Notes under the pieces: generated by a model
Seen by the model: the letters and a program-made list of their open reading frames with translations, nothing else
What the model was told of the DNA's origin: nothing
Databases searched by the model: none
Shown: positions 32,759-40,628 of the stretch, piece after piece
Layout: every line of letters begins with the position of its first letter
How positions within the stretch are numbered: position 1 is the stretch's first letter
Made by a program: the position numbers and the translations under genes
Source of the DNA: CAZABG01 sp964483465
GTDB taxonomy: Bacteria; Chlamydiota; Chlamydiia; Chlamydiales; Parachlamydiaceae
DNA: 64,000 nucleotides
Direction of reading: 5' to 3'
Assembly: GCA_964483465.1 (NCBI GenBank)
Contig: CAZABG010000002.1
Location: forward strand, 1-64,000

Positions 32759-34344
32759 TTTTTTGTACCTTTGCTCGCTAAATACTCTTCGTATTTGCCG
32801 TTGTATACTTTTATTCCGTCCGGTTCAAAAGCTATTATCTTTGTTGCGACCGTTGTAATAAGGTCGCGGTCATGCGTAACTACCAGCACGGTTCCTTTAT
32901 ATTCATTAAGACCCCATCCTAAGGCAGACACCGCCTCCAAGTCAAGGTGGCCATTGGGCTCGTCTAGTATCAACGTGTTATGTTCTTCAAGCATCATTCC
33001 CGCAAGGATTAACCTTGCGGTTTCGCCCCCTGAAAGAGCCGCTACTTTTTTAAAGGCATCATCGCCTGAAAAGAGCATTTTACCCATAACCGAACGGATA
33101 TCTTGATCGTATACTCCCGGTCGGCGCGCTTTAAGCCAGTCAAATGCGTTCATGTCGGTTTTTTTATCAACCACATCTCCGTGGTTTTGCGGGAAATAGC
33201 TCACGAGGAGATTATGTCCCCATTCAATCTTGCCTCGGTCTTGCTCGATGACTTTTGCAAGCATTTTAACAAGCGTGGTTTTACCAAGGCCGTTTGCTCC
33301 GATAATACCGACTTTATCGCCTCGTTGAATTTCGAGATTAAGCTTTTCAATCACTTTTAAATCGTCATACGATTTGGAAATCCCTTCCACTTTCAAAACG
33401 ATTTGACCCGGTGTTTTTTCTGCCGGTATAAAGCGGATATAAGGGCGTTGAATATTGGATTGTTTCAATTCTTGAGGCTGCAGGCGATCGATTTCTCTAA
33501 TTCTCGACTGCACTTGGCTTGCGCGAGTTCCCGCGCCGAATTTTGCGACGAAGTCTTTCAGCTGTGAAATCTTTTTCTCTTTTGATTTTGCGTCAGCGAC
33601 GGCTCTATCTCTTACCTGCGTTTTAGTGTAAACCATTTCATCGTAATTGCCGGGATAAAGAATAATCGTTTCATAATCGATGTCTGCAACGTGGGTCGCG
33701 ACCGAGTTAAGAAAGTGCCTATCGTGAGATATAACGATAACGGTTCCCTTATAGTCGTGGAGGAAGTTTTCGAGCCAGCCGATCGATTCGAGGTCGAGGT
33801 GGTTCGTAGGTTCGTCCAAAAGGAGAGCTTGCGGGTCGCCGAAAAGGGCCTGGCAAAGAAGAACCCTGAATTGCGTATCGGTAGGAATTTCTTTCATCTT
33901 CATCGAGAAGTACTCGTGCGGGATGCCCATACCATCCAAAATAACCTCTGCGTTAGACTCGGCGCTATAGCCATCTTCGTCTGCGATAATGCCTTCGAGA
34001 TCGCCGAGGCGCATGCCGACTTCGTCGGTCATTTCCTCGTCGTAAAGCTTGTCGCGCTCTTTAAGAGCCTCCCAAAGGCGCTTATTACCCATGATAACGC
34101 AGTCAAGGACTGCCATATCCGCAAAGTCCTCAATATTCTGTTTCAAAATGCCCACTTTATCAGGCAGGGTGACAGAGCCGCCGTCCGGGTCTACCATCTT
34201 CATAATAATTTTTAGAAGGGTAGTTTTGCCGGCTCCATTAGGTCCCGTGAGGGCATAACGCCTCTCTGGGTTAAAGGTGAGGGTGACTCCATCGAAAAGG
34301 ATTTTTGTGCCGAATTTCTTTGAAACATTATTAAGGGTAATCAT
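32755..34344 (-). CDS. ABC-F family ATPase (YbiT-like)
   Basis: Soluble twin-ABC protein of the translation-associated ABC-F class; no membrane domain. Two nucleotide-binding domains in 529 residues: GPNGAGKTTLLKII (Walker A) with LLLDEPTNHLDLESIGWL, and GANGLGKTTLVKML with LSGGETARLILAGMML and LILDEPNGHLDLEAV. The first domain lacks an LSGG core (MKEIPTDTQFRVLL), a feature I recall for the YbiT group. The linker (KSKEKKISQLKDFVAKFGAG) would reach the ribosome. The second domain has NGH for NH. The chlamydial equivalent is CT348, a neighbour of xerC there; here a 6-kb island separates them. Confidence 0.93.
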   Translation of the reverse strand: MITLNNVSKKFGTKILFDGVTLTFNPERRYALTGPNGAGKTTLLKIIMKMVDPDGGSVTLPDKVGILKQNIEDFADMAVLDCVIMGNKRLWEALKERDKLYDEEMTDEVGMRLGDLEGIIADEDGYSAESNAEVILDGMGIPHEYFSMKMKEIPTDTQFRVLLCQALFGDPQALLLDEPTNHLDLESIGWLENFLHDYKGTVIVISHDRHFLNSVATHVADIDYETIILYPGNYDEMVYTKTQVRDRAVADAKSKEKKISQLKDFVAKFGAGTRASQVQSRIREIDRLQPQELKQSNIQRPYIRFIPAEKTPGQIVLKVEGISKSYDDLKVIEKLNLEIQRGDKVGIIGANGLGKTTLVKMLAKVIEQDRGKIEWGHNLLVSYFPQNHGDVVDKKTDMNAFDWLKARRPGVYDQDIRSVMGKMLFSGDDAFKKVAALSGGETARLILAGMMLEEHNTLILDEPNGHLDLEAVSALGWGLNEYKGTVLVVTHDRDLITTVATKIIAFEPDGIKVYNGKYEEYLASKGTKK

Positions 34345-34422
34345 GGGAAATAAAATACTATAGGGACGAATTCTTTTCCGCTATAAGTTTGCTGCCTTAA
34401 TCATTTCTTTACGGAAATTATT

Positions 34423-34428
34423 TATAAT
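34423..34428 (+). promoter_or_regulatory. perfect TATAAT -10 box six bases before ATG
   Basis: TATAAT at 34423-34428 precedes ATG 34435 by six bases, so the transcript would be leaderless. No Shine-Dalgarno could exist on such an mRNA. Confidence 0.5.
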
Positions 34429-34434
34429 GTTTCT

Positions 34435-35685
34435 ATGCAAACTAACAATCAACTAGATTTCTTAGGCCAATTTACACTTTGGGCAGATTGGCATAGAAAT
34501 GGTCTTTTAAATCCTTATTCTTCAGAAGATTCTGATTCTAGCGAACAAGGAGTCATTTTTCGCGGAGATTTTAAAAGGCATATTTATAATTTCTTATCCC
34601 ATTCAAAATTTGAATTAGCTTCTCTTGCTCAAGCTGTCGCAACCGTTGCACTTTCTCCTATTGCCATTTTTGCTGAAATTTATAGTTTAGCTCGAGGCTC
34701 GATTAACGCATCAACCTGTTTAATAAATATTTTAACCATCCCCAAGCACATCATCCTATCAATTTTTGAAACAGCTTTTTGTGTTGCAAAAACAGTTAAT
34801 AAGGTTGCATCGGCCGTCTCAATTGAAGTGGGATATTTAGCCTGGCATGGAGGCGAAAAGCTCGTCAGAGTCATCACGGGGACGACAGATTCAGTTCTTT
34901 CAGATTCATCCAATATTCGTGATATTGTTTATCATGCAATTGGGATGACACTTCTTGCCGCAACGCTCGCCTTCATTCCTGTTCCTCCTATCCAATTGAT
35001 TGCCCTTCCGATAATTCTTGGATCTATTTATGGAACCCTTAACAATCAATTTACTGTTAGGGAATGCCCTGAATATTACACGATGGGGCACTATTATGAC
35101 GGAACTGAATTGCGAGGGCATGCGATCAAATCAAATAATTTGTTCATTAAACCGATTGTGACCGGCACCTATGCAACAACCATAATCACCAAGTTTGCTG
35201 GGGTTATTCTATCTGCAGCTGGGACTCTTCCTTATACGTCTCAGATCCTTTCGGTTTCTTTAGCGGGCGCTTTGATTGCAGGAACATGCGTAATCGCGCT
35301 TTTAGCTGCCCATGTTTTCTCAACCTTAAAGAAAAATGCAATTCAAAAAAATCTTGATGCTTACGCCACATTGCTTAAGTTTGAATGGAATGATGAAAAT
35401 CGAAACAAGACATGGTGGGGTGAACTTTCGGAAATGCGAAACAAGCAGATTGAAACAATAAGGAGCGAGCTTGAATCTAAGCCGGATGAACTTGAACAAT
35501 TTAATACAAAGCTCGAAGAGTTAACAAGCGCTATCGAATCGAATATTCTCTCTTCCGATCTTCCAGTAAAGTACATTGTCGGTTGGCAGGCAAACAATAC
35601 ACGTAATCTAACAGGATATGTGTTTGCAGGGGGAGGAGCTGTTCTCCTTTCCGTTTCGGCAGTGTTTATTAGAATTTTTGCATAG
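34435..35685 (+). CDS. hypothetical membrane protein with paired hydrophobic segments (Inc-like layout)
   Basis: This 416-residue protein has no signal peptide. It has paired long hydrophobic stretches with short turns: IRDIVYHAIGMTLLAATLAFIP followed by LIALPIILGSIYG (around 170-200), and TIITKFAGVILSAAG followed by SVSLAGALIAGTCVIALLAA (around 245-290), plus a final VFAGGGAVLLSVSAVFI. The paired (bilobal) arrangement is the hallmark used to predict chlamydial inclusion membrane proteins. An N-terminal region with helices LAQAVATVALSPIAIFAEIY also occurs in weaker form in neighbouring genes. The gene starts an island of four plus-strand genes. Confidence 0.6.
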   Translation: MQTNNQLDFLGQFTLWADWHRNGLLNPYSSEDSDSSEQGVIFRGDFKRHIYNFLSHSKFELASLAQAVATVALSPIAIFAEIYSLARGSINASTCLINILTIPKHIILSIFETAFCVAKTVNKVASAVSIEVGYLAWHGGEKLVRVITGTTDSVLSDSSNIRDIVYHAIGMTLLAATLAFIPVPPIQLIALPIILGSIYGTLNNQFTVRECPEYYTMGHYYDGTELRGHAIKSNNLFIKPIVTGTYATTIITKFAGVILSAAGTLPYTSQILSVSLAGALIAGTCVIALLAAHVFSTLKKNAIQKNLDAYATLLKFEWNDENRNKTWWGELSEMRNKQIETIRSELESKPDELEQFNTKLEELTSAIESNILSSDLPVKYIVGWQANNTRNLTGYVFAGGGAVLLSVSAVFIRIFA

Positions 35686-35694
35686 CAGGATGAT

Positions 35695-36924
35695 ATGTCA
35701 AATGTTACTCATTTAGTTGTTGGAGGAGGCCCGATTGGTCTTTATACCGCGGCTGTCGCGAAGATGGAGAATCCTGATCTTCAAATCGCCGTTTCAGAAA
35801 AACCTTTTTCCAGGACCCATAACCTCCGTATCGATCCTAGTTCTTTTGCAGGTTGTCCCGATCATCCTGTTATGAAAGAATTCCTTGACGAATGCAAAAA
35901 ACAGCGCTTTATCATTCGAACGAATGTCATCGAGCAGATGTGTAAAAAAATGCTTAAAGAATTGAATGTTCCTATCGTTTCAGAAGTCGCGCCGGAAGAA
36001 CTAAAGAGTAAATATCCAAATATCAAGCATGTCGTTTTGGCGGATGGCGTTCAAGGTTCATTCAGCCCTAAAATCTTTAATGATAATGATAAACCCCTTG
36101 TTCGTGAAAATTTAAATCAGCTGGCTCAAGTTACCTATGATGCGATTGGCTCTGCCGAACAATTGTCTTATTTAAATAAAGTAACTCAAGACAAAGTAGC
36201 GCTCGGTTCGGGACAAGAAACAATAGGCAAGGAAAAAGAAGGTAAGACAGCGGTTACAGTTAGACTCTTTATTAGTGAAGAAACCGCTAATAGAATGCGT
36301 CCTGATGGTAAAAGTAAAAAGTATGCACTCTATAAATCTTTTAATTTTTCCGAGCTTGATAAAGATAACAAAATCGGAAAGCCTTCCGAGGTAGATAAAG
36401 TTCTTTTAAAGCAAGCTCGTGGCTGGATAAAAGCAAGGGCGAGATATACCGGAGAAAAAATTGATAAAAGAACCGCTGTCGTAAACGTTATTCCATTAAA
36501 CAGTAAAATTCAGGGTTCTTGTGTCAAAGAGATAGAAGGCGTTACCTATACGCGTGTTGGGGATTCTTTTGCTTTCGTTCCTTATTTTAGAGCGTTGAAT
36601 CTTGGGCTTATCTGTGCAACTCAACTCGGCCGCACGCTTGCGAATAAGCCGATTAATCAAAGGGCTACCTGGATTCCATTCATCAAAGCCGATGGAGTTG
36701 TACATGGCAATGCGAGCGACGCATATAAAGCTTATTCGAAATTCGCGTTCACTTCAGCCAAAGTGGAGGCGGTATTTGCTAGAATTAAGAATTTCTTTAT
36801 CAAGGCATATAACGCCTATACGCGGCTCTTTGGACTGATTTATCGTAAATTGGGAATTATTCGCACAATTCATGATGAAGATGAAAGAGTCTTGGTTTCA
36901 AGTCCATCCTTGATAGAATCTTAA
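35695..36924 (+). CDS. FAD-dependent, MICAL-like monooxygenase-type protein
   Basis: A flavoprotein by sequence: dinucleotide loop VVGGGPIGLYTAAVAKME (GxGxxG-like) at the start, ribose-binding acid in QIAVSEK, and at the C-side GDSFAFVPYFRALNLGLICA, the GD motif of group A monooxygenases. EKPFSRTHNLRI ... FLDECKKQRFIIRTNVIEQM is laid out as in MICAL oxidases, which oxidise actin methionines, and MICAL-like aromatic hydroxylases. The middle (about 150-260) is divergent. A tail of ~75 basic, helical residues ends the 409-residue protein. Starting 9 bases after the membrane-protein gene, it is likely co-transcribed. Acting on actin is speculation. Confidence 0.65.
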   Translation: MSNVTHLVVGGGPIGLYTAAVAKMENPDLQIAVSEKPFSRTHNLRIDPSSFAGCPDHPVMKEFLDECKKQRFIIRTNVIEQMCKKMLKELNVPIVSEVAPEELKSKYPNIKHVVLADGVQGSFSPKIFNDNDKPLVRENLNQLAQVTYDAIGSAEQLSYLNKVTQDKVALGSGQETIGKEKEGKTAVTVRLFISEETANRMRPDGKSKKYALYKSFNFSELDKDNKIGKPSEVDKVLLKQARGWIKARARYTGEKIDKRTAVVNVIPLNSKIQGSCVKEIEGVTYTRVGDSFAFVPYFRALNLGLICATQLGRTLANKPINQRATWIPFIKADGVVHGNASDAYKAYSKFAFTSAKVEAVFARIKNFFIKAYNAYTRLFGLIYRKLGIIRTIHDEDERVLVSSPSLIES

Positions 36925-36993
36925 CGGTTTTTTTATGCTGCATTTGCAATCTTACGTTATGATAAGTGTTTTACAACTGAAAAAGAGGTTTTT

Positions 36994-38739
36994 ATGAATT
37001 CTGTGCAAACGGCAGACAGGCTTCCCGTAACGGTCGTCGCACGCCATTCACTAATGCGTTCGTTTTTAAAATTGGCCGAAACTATTTTCGTCACACCGAT
37101 TGGTTCAGCAGTTAATCTGTCGCTGCGTTTCGTTAAGTTGATTACATGGGATGCGGGTCATGCAGGGGTTCTTAAAGTCCTTGGGTATCATGAAGAGGCG
37201 GCAAGCTCATTTGAATTAAGCTATCTGAAGACGGTCAGAGTTGTGCGCGACATCCTCTTTATTCCCGATGCAGTACGTTCCTCTTTCACTGATATGGTGT
37301 CAGCTCCGGTTGAATTTGAAGATGATCTGAATAAGATACGCACAGAGGACTATCTAAGTGTTACGCACACAAAGAAGTTTGAGCAGTTTTCGAGTTACCT
37401 CCATGGCCGAAGAAACTTTGAGATCGTTAAGCCAGATGGAATCAAGGAATTCGCCGCCGAATCCGACGGCGCTCTGAATACCGTTATGGCGTCGCACTTT
37501 TTGAAGCCTGACGTAATGGCAATCAATTTTGGTATTCCCAATGTTGCCTCATTCATTACAGAGGCGAAAGAGGATGAATCAATCCAAACCGTAAAAGTTG
37601 ATGCGAAATCGCTTAAACGCGATAAAATGAGTTTTCACGCCACGAACGGTAAGATTCAGTCAGGCATTTTCTTTGTACCGACGAATCTTCCTAAAGAAGC
37701 TTTGGACAGGTTTAAGGCTTCCTCTAAGCAGCATGAGGGTCGCTCCGATATCACCTGTGTGAATACCAACTGCCGAGTTCTTGAAGATGCGGGCTTTACC
37801 ATCGAAGGCAAAAAGATGGATGATACTATTTTCCCGACTACTCTTATGGAGCATTTTCTCTTTAGAGACGTTTTCTATACTGATGCATCGGGCAAAAAGC
37901 ATAAAGTCCATTTCGATATCATAAATACCACCTCGCACAGCTTGGAAGAGCATTACGAAAAAATTGATCTTGCGGTTCTCGGCACCAGGCTTCGTCATAA
38001 GCGGCGAAACGCCGATTCTGAAGAAAGCCGAAAAGCACGCGGAATTGCTGCAAAAGCCCTTATTGCCGAGGAAAAGAAGCGTATTTCGGAAGTTAAGTCG
38101 TCAGAGGAAGCTCTTCAAGACTTAAAAAAGCGCAAAATCAGCGTCTCCGTTTCATCTAGCTTAGGTGATATAATTTCCCGCTTCTGGGGTCGTCATACGA
38201 TATACGAGGTGGATCTTTCCGATAAAACAGAAGAAATCTCAAAGGCATTTGAAGGCAAGGGAAAGCTTCCTCCGTTCCCTCATGAAAAACCAAGCCTTGC
38301 AACTCGTATCAAGCGTGATTTCCTCTTTTCAAAACCGATGATCAACTTTCTTCGCAGACACATCATGGGGAGTACTGACACACTCTATCTGGATATGAAC
38401 GATCTTTTTAACCATCTGAAATCGACTAATGGTGAGAAGTTAAATTATGTGGTTCTAGGGGATAAAGTGGTACTTGCAAAAGTCAAAGCCAATGAAGTGC
38501 AAGAAGGGGCGCGAAAGCTGGCCGATTGGGCCCTTAGCAAGCATGCTTTGATTGCCGGACGTAAATCGGTTTATTGTTCGGGAGAGCTTTGGTATGAAAA
38601 ATCAAAAGATCGGTTTATGGCAAATAAAGATTCTGGCACCTACATGCCGGATGATGAACGTCTTAAGATCGCGGTCGACTTGATAAATGGTATTTTTGAA
38701 ACCAAACAAGCAGGCAATGCCTTTGAGGCGGTTATTTAA
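36994..38739 (+). CDS. hypothetical protein, 581 residues
   Basis: I do not recognise it. The first ~110 residues have hydrophobic/amphipathic helices (LSYLKTVRVVRDILFIPDAV) resembling the neighbouring 38742 product. The centre holds RSDITCVNTNCRVLEDAGF and VHFDIINTTSHSLEEHY, whose Cys, Asn and His are in motifs that look conserved. A basic helical segment (RHKRRNADSEESRKARGIAA) follows. The end, MANKDSGTYMPDDERLKIAV, looks like a small domain with an SGxYxP core, a motif I have seen in toxin-like and effector-like proteins. AGAGG precedes ATG 36994. A multi-domain secreted effector is my guess. Confidence 0.55.
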   Translation: MNSVQTADRLPVTVVARHSLMRSFLKLAETIFVTPIGSAVNLSLRFVKLITWDAGHAGVLKVLGYHEEAASSFELSYLKTVRVVRDILFIPDAVRSSFTDMVSAPVEFEDDLNKIRTEDYLSVTHTKKFEQFSSYLHGRRNFEIVKPDGIKEFAAESDGALNTVMASHFLKPDVMAINFGIPNVASFITEAKEDESIQTVKVDAKSLKRDKMSFHATNGKIQSGIFFVPTNLPKEALDRFKASSKQHEGRSDITCVNTNCRVLEDAGFTIEGKKMDDTIFPTTLMEHFLFRDVFYTDASGKKHKVHFDIINTTSHSLEEHYEKIDLAVLGTRLRHKRRNADSEESRKARGIAAKALIAEEKKRISEVKSSEEALQDLKKRKISVSVSSSLGDIISRFWGRHTIYEVDLSDKTEEISKAFEGKGKLPPFPHEKPSLATRIKRDFLFSKPMINFLRRHIMGSTDTLYLDMNDLFNHLKSTNGEKLNYVVLGDKVVLAKVKANEVQEGARKLADWALSKHALIAGRKSVYCSGELWYEKSKDRFMANKDSGTYMPDDERLKIAVDLINGIFETKQAGNAFEAVI

Positions 38740-38741
38740 AG

Positions 38742-39305
38742 ATGTCGATTCCATATAACCCTAATCTTAGTTTAGATAGTTGCTATAAGAATTCCTTTGC
38801 GGGCATTCTTTCTCACGAGCCCTCTCTTTATCAGGGTAGCCAGGTAAAGCGTGCGGCAAAAGAGGCTATAGCAAATCTCTTTAAAGAGCCTGTAGTAAGA
38901 GGCGTCCAGCTTCTTCGCGATGCGGCAAGACTCGTGTTGAAAGTTCCTATTAGAGCTATTTTTACCCCAATTTTCATGGAGAAAAACTGGCGCGAGCTTG
39001 AGCGCGCAAAGGTCAACGTAAAGCTTACGGGCTATGCCTTTATCCAACTTGCTTCGGTTCCTGTCAAATTTGCCGTCGCTCTTGCTGCCCTTGCCGCCTG
39101 CTCTTTTTCACAAGAAACGGCGAAAAGGTGGCTTGATGGCAGTCATAAATGGACCGCCTATTTTGACGGTAGAGCCTCTCAATTGGAGGCTCTTAAAGAA
39201 GAGGGTGCTAAGAAATCCAAGAGCCGCGAGGAGTTTGAGACTTATAAAGCGTGGCTTTATCGCTTTGATCCGAGTGTGTGCCGCAAAGTTCCAGATAGCA
39301 ATTGA
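38742..39305 (+). CDS. hypothetical protein with membrane-active helices
   Basis: This 187-residue protein starts 2 bases after the previous stop. The N-terminal region has amphipathic helices (RGVQLLRDAARLVLKVPIRA), the middle a membrane segment AFIQLASVPVKFAVALAALAA, and the C-terminus is charged (EEGAKKSKSREEFETYKAW). Helices of this type (ERAKVNVKLTGYAFIQLASV) parallel the N-terminus of the 36994 product, suggesting a shared targeting module. No known family is evident. A strong convergent terminator follows. Confidence 0.55.
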   Translation: MSIPYNPNLSLDSCYKNSFAGILSHEPSLYQGSQVKRAAKEAIANLFKEPVVRGVQLLRDAARLVLKVPIRAIFTPIFMEKNWRELERAKVNVKLTGYAFIQLASVPVKFAVALAALAACSFSQETAKRWLDGSHKWTAYFDGRASQLEALKEEGAKKSKSREEFETYKAWLYRFDPSVCRKVPDSN

Positions 39306-39342
39306 TCAGAAGCTTTTAGTGTCTTGATGATGCCTAAATTCT

Positions 39343-39369
39343 CGGATAAAAGGTTTTTCCTTTTATCCG
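39343..39369. terminator. convergent hairpin terminator
   Basis: CGGATAAAAGG (39343-39353) pairs perfectly with CCTTTTATCCG (39359-39369) around TTTTT. It serves the island's plus-strand genes and overlaps the stop codon of the opposing gene. Confidence 0.75.
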
Positions 39370-40187
39370 TTAAAGAACTGCCTTGAATATTCGGCTACTT
39401 CTTCAACCGTTAATAACTTTCTTTCTTGCAAAGCGCATAAAGTTCTACTAAAAGACGCTTTGTCTATTAAGCAGGTTTCCTGATGCCAAAACGGCCTGTA
39501 CTCTTTAACATCCGCTTTTAAAAGAGCATTTAAAAATAAGCGGACATGCTCTACCGATATATAGGCTTTTTTGGATTGGCATGACATATAGGTCGGTGGA
39601 TTTTCACTCTTTTGCCTTAAGGCTTCGCGAATGTTATTATGAATCGTATCTGCTGAGAAGACGCGTACATACCTCCACTCTTCTTCAGCCGGGTTGGGTT
39701 TAGAAAAAATAGCGGTAAAGAAAATACCTGTTAAATTTCCCATCCATTTGTCGGTAAGTCCAAGAGAAATGGTTACAATCGGGTATTGCTCTACCATAAA
39801 AGCCTTATGATACGCATCGCTTTCTTGGGACGTTAGGTGTTTATATGCGCTTAGATAATGCAGGGTTTTTGAAAATGAACCCACATCTAGCTGCAGTTGG
39901 CTATCCTTTCTCATTACTTTCATGATGCCATCTAATACCTGTTTACAACTGTCGATATTCGAAATGTACCAGGCGTTTAGATGGGGCTGCGGTTCTTTCA
40001 CGCCATGAATTTCATGCTGGATTGTCTCTTGCTGCTTACATCTTTTTTCTTCGTCCTTGTATCCGCCGCCCCAAACCCTATTGGCAAGAGCGGGCGACAT
40101 TCTTATGTTTGAATCTTCTATACTATCAGGGATAAAGCCTCGCAGCGGCTGAGTATCTGTAATTGAAAGAATAAGACTAAATGCCAT
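39363..40187 (-). CDS. hypothetical protein with a C-terminal internal repeat
   Basis: This 274-residue protein is unrecognised. Two copies of a short helical unit are visible: SFSKTLHYLSAYKHLTSQES near the middle and SFSRTLCALQERKLLTVEEV at the C-terminus, each ~30 residues and followed by an aromatic YxxxF end. Another segment has TDKWMGNLTGIFFTAI. The start at 40187 is chosen because GGGAGAAAGG lies five bases upstream on the minus strand; the frame stays open 38 codons further, to 40301, but that part is translated repeat-derived DNA. It has no clear export signal. Confidence 0.55.
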   Translation of the reverse strand: MAFSLILSITDTQPLRGFIPDSIEDSNIRMSPALANRVWGGGYKDEEKRCKQQETIQHEIHGVKEPQPHLNAWYISNIDSCKQVLDGIMKVMRKDSQLQLDVGSFSKTLHYLSAYKHLTSQESDAYHKAFMVEQYPIVTISLGLTDKWMGNLTGIFFTAIFSKPNPAEEEWRYVRVFSADTIHNNIREALRQKSENPPTYMSCQSKKAYISVEHVRLFLNALLKADVKEYRPFWHQETCLIDKASFSRTLCALQERKLLTVEEVAEYSRQFFNG

Positions 40188-40335
40188 GACCTTTCTCCCT
40201 CTTTTAAATCGCATAAAACTCGGATCATGCATAAATGTCAAACTTCGGATAATCAAAGCAAATGGTAGTTTGGTCATGAAAAGGAACAGAATCACAATCA
40301 TTTTTATAAACTTTGAATCTTAAAAAATATTTTAA

Positions 40336-40435
40336 TTCTATCCTGCCCCGCTCGAAGAGCGGGATCCTGCCGCCCCAAAGGGGCGATCCGGCAACTTTAG
40401 GCGCGGTAGCAGCCTAAAGTTATCCTGTTCCTTTT
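40336..40435 (+). repeat. modular palindrome element, copy A
   Basis: It begins TTCTATCCTGCC and ends ATCCTGTTCC. Between lie three hairpins, CCGCTC-GAA-GAGCGG, GCCCC-AAA-GGGGC and AACTTTAGG...CCTAAAGTT, separated by ATCCTG or ATCCGG spacers. Copy B at 40513-40610 has the same ends and plan in reverse orientation. Confidence 0.8.
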
Positions 40436-40482
40436 TTATTTAGCTCTTGCATGGGATTCGTCGTAGACTTTTTTTATCGTGC
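40436..40482 (-). pseudogene. duplicated xerC 3' end
   Basis: On the minus strand this reads KKVYDESHARAK then stop, against KKVYDESHPRAK then stop at the end of real xerC (40629). The 3' flank (a T-run) is also alike. Only about 45 bases are preserved, between the two palindrome-element copies, so the element pair seems to have formed by duplication of the xerC end. Confidence 0.75.
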
Positions 40483-40512
40483 CTAAAGGTTCACTTAGGC
40501 AGTTTGGATATG

Positions 40513-40610
40513 AAAAGGAACAGGATCACTTTATGCAGCTAAACGCTGCAAAAAGTGGCAGGATCCGCCTACGGCGGGCAGGATCGCCCCTTTGGGGCGG
40601 CAGGATAGAA
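40513..40610 (-). repeat. modular palindrome element, copy B (inverted)
   Basis: Read on the minus strand it starts TTCTATCCTGCCGCCCC and ends ATCCTGTTCCTTTT like copy A. It contains GCCCC-AAA-GGGGC, CCGCC-GTA-GGCGG and GCAGCGTTTAGCTGC stems with ATCCTGCC spacers. The hairpin modules differ in sequence from copy A but the spacers are constant. Confidence 0.8.
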
Positions 40611-40628
40611 CAATCATTTTCCCTTTTT

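Noticed and set aside
33691..34215. 174-codon plus-strand frame antisense to the ABC-F gene
   Set aside because: It lies wholly opposite Walker and linker codons of a clear ABC-F gene; length is a by-product of codon bias.
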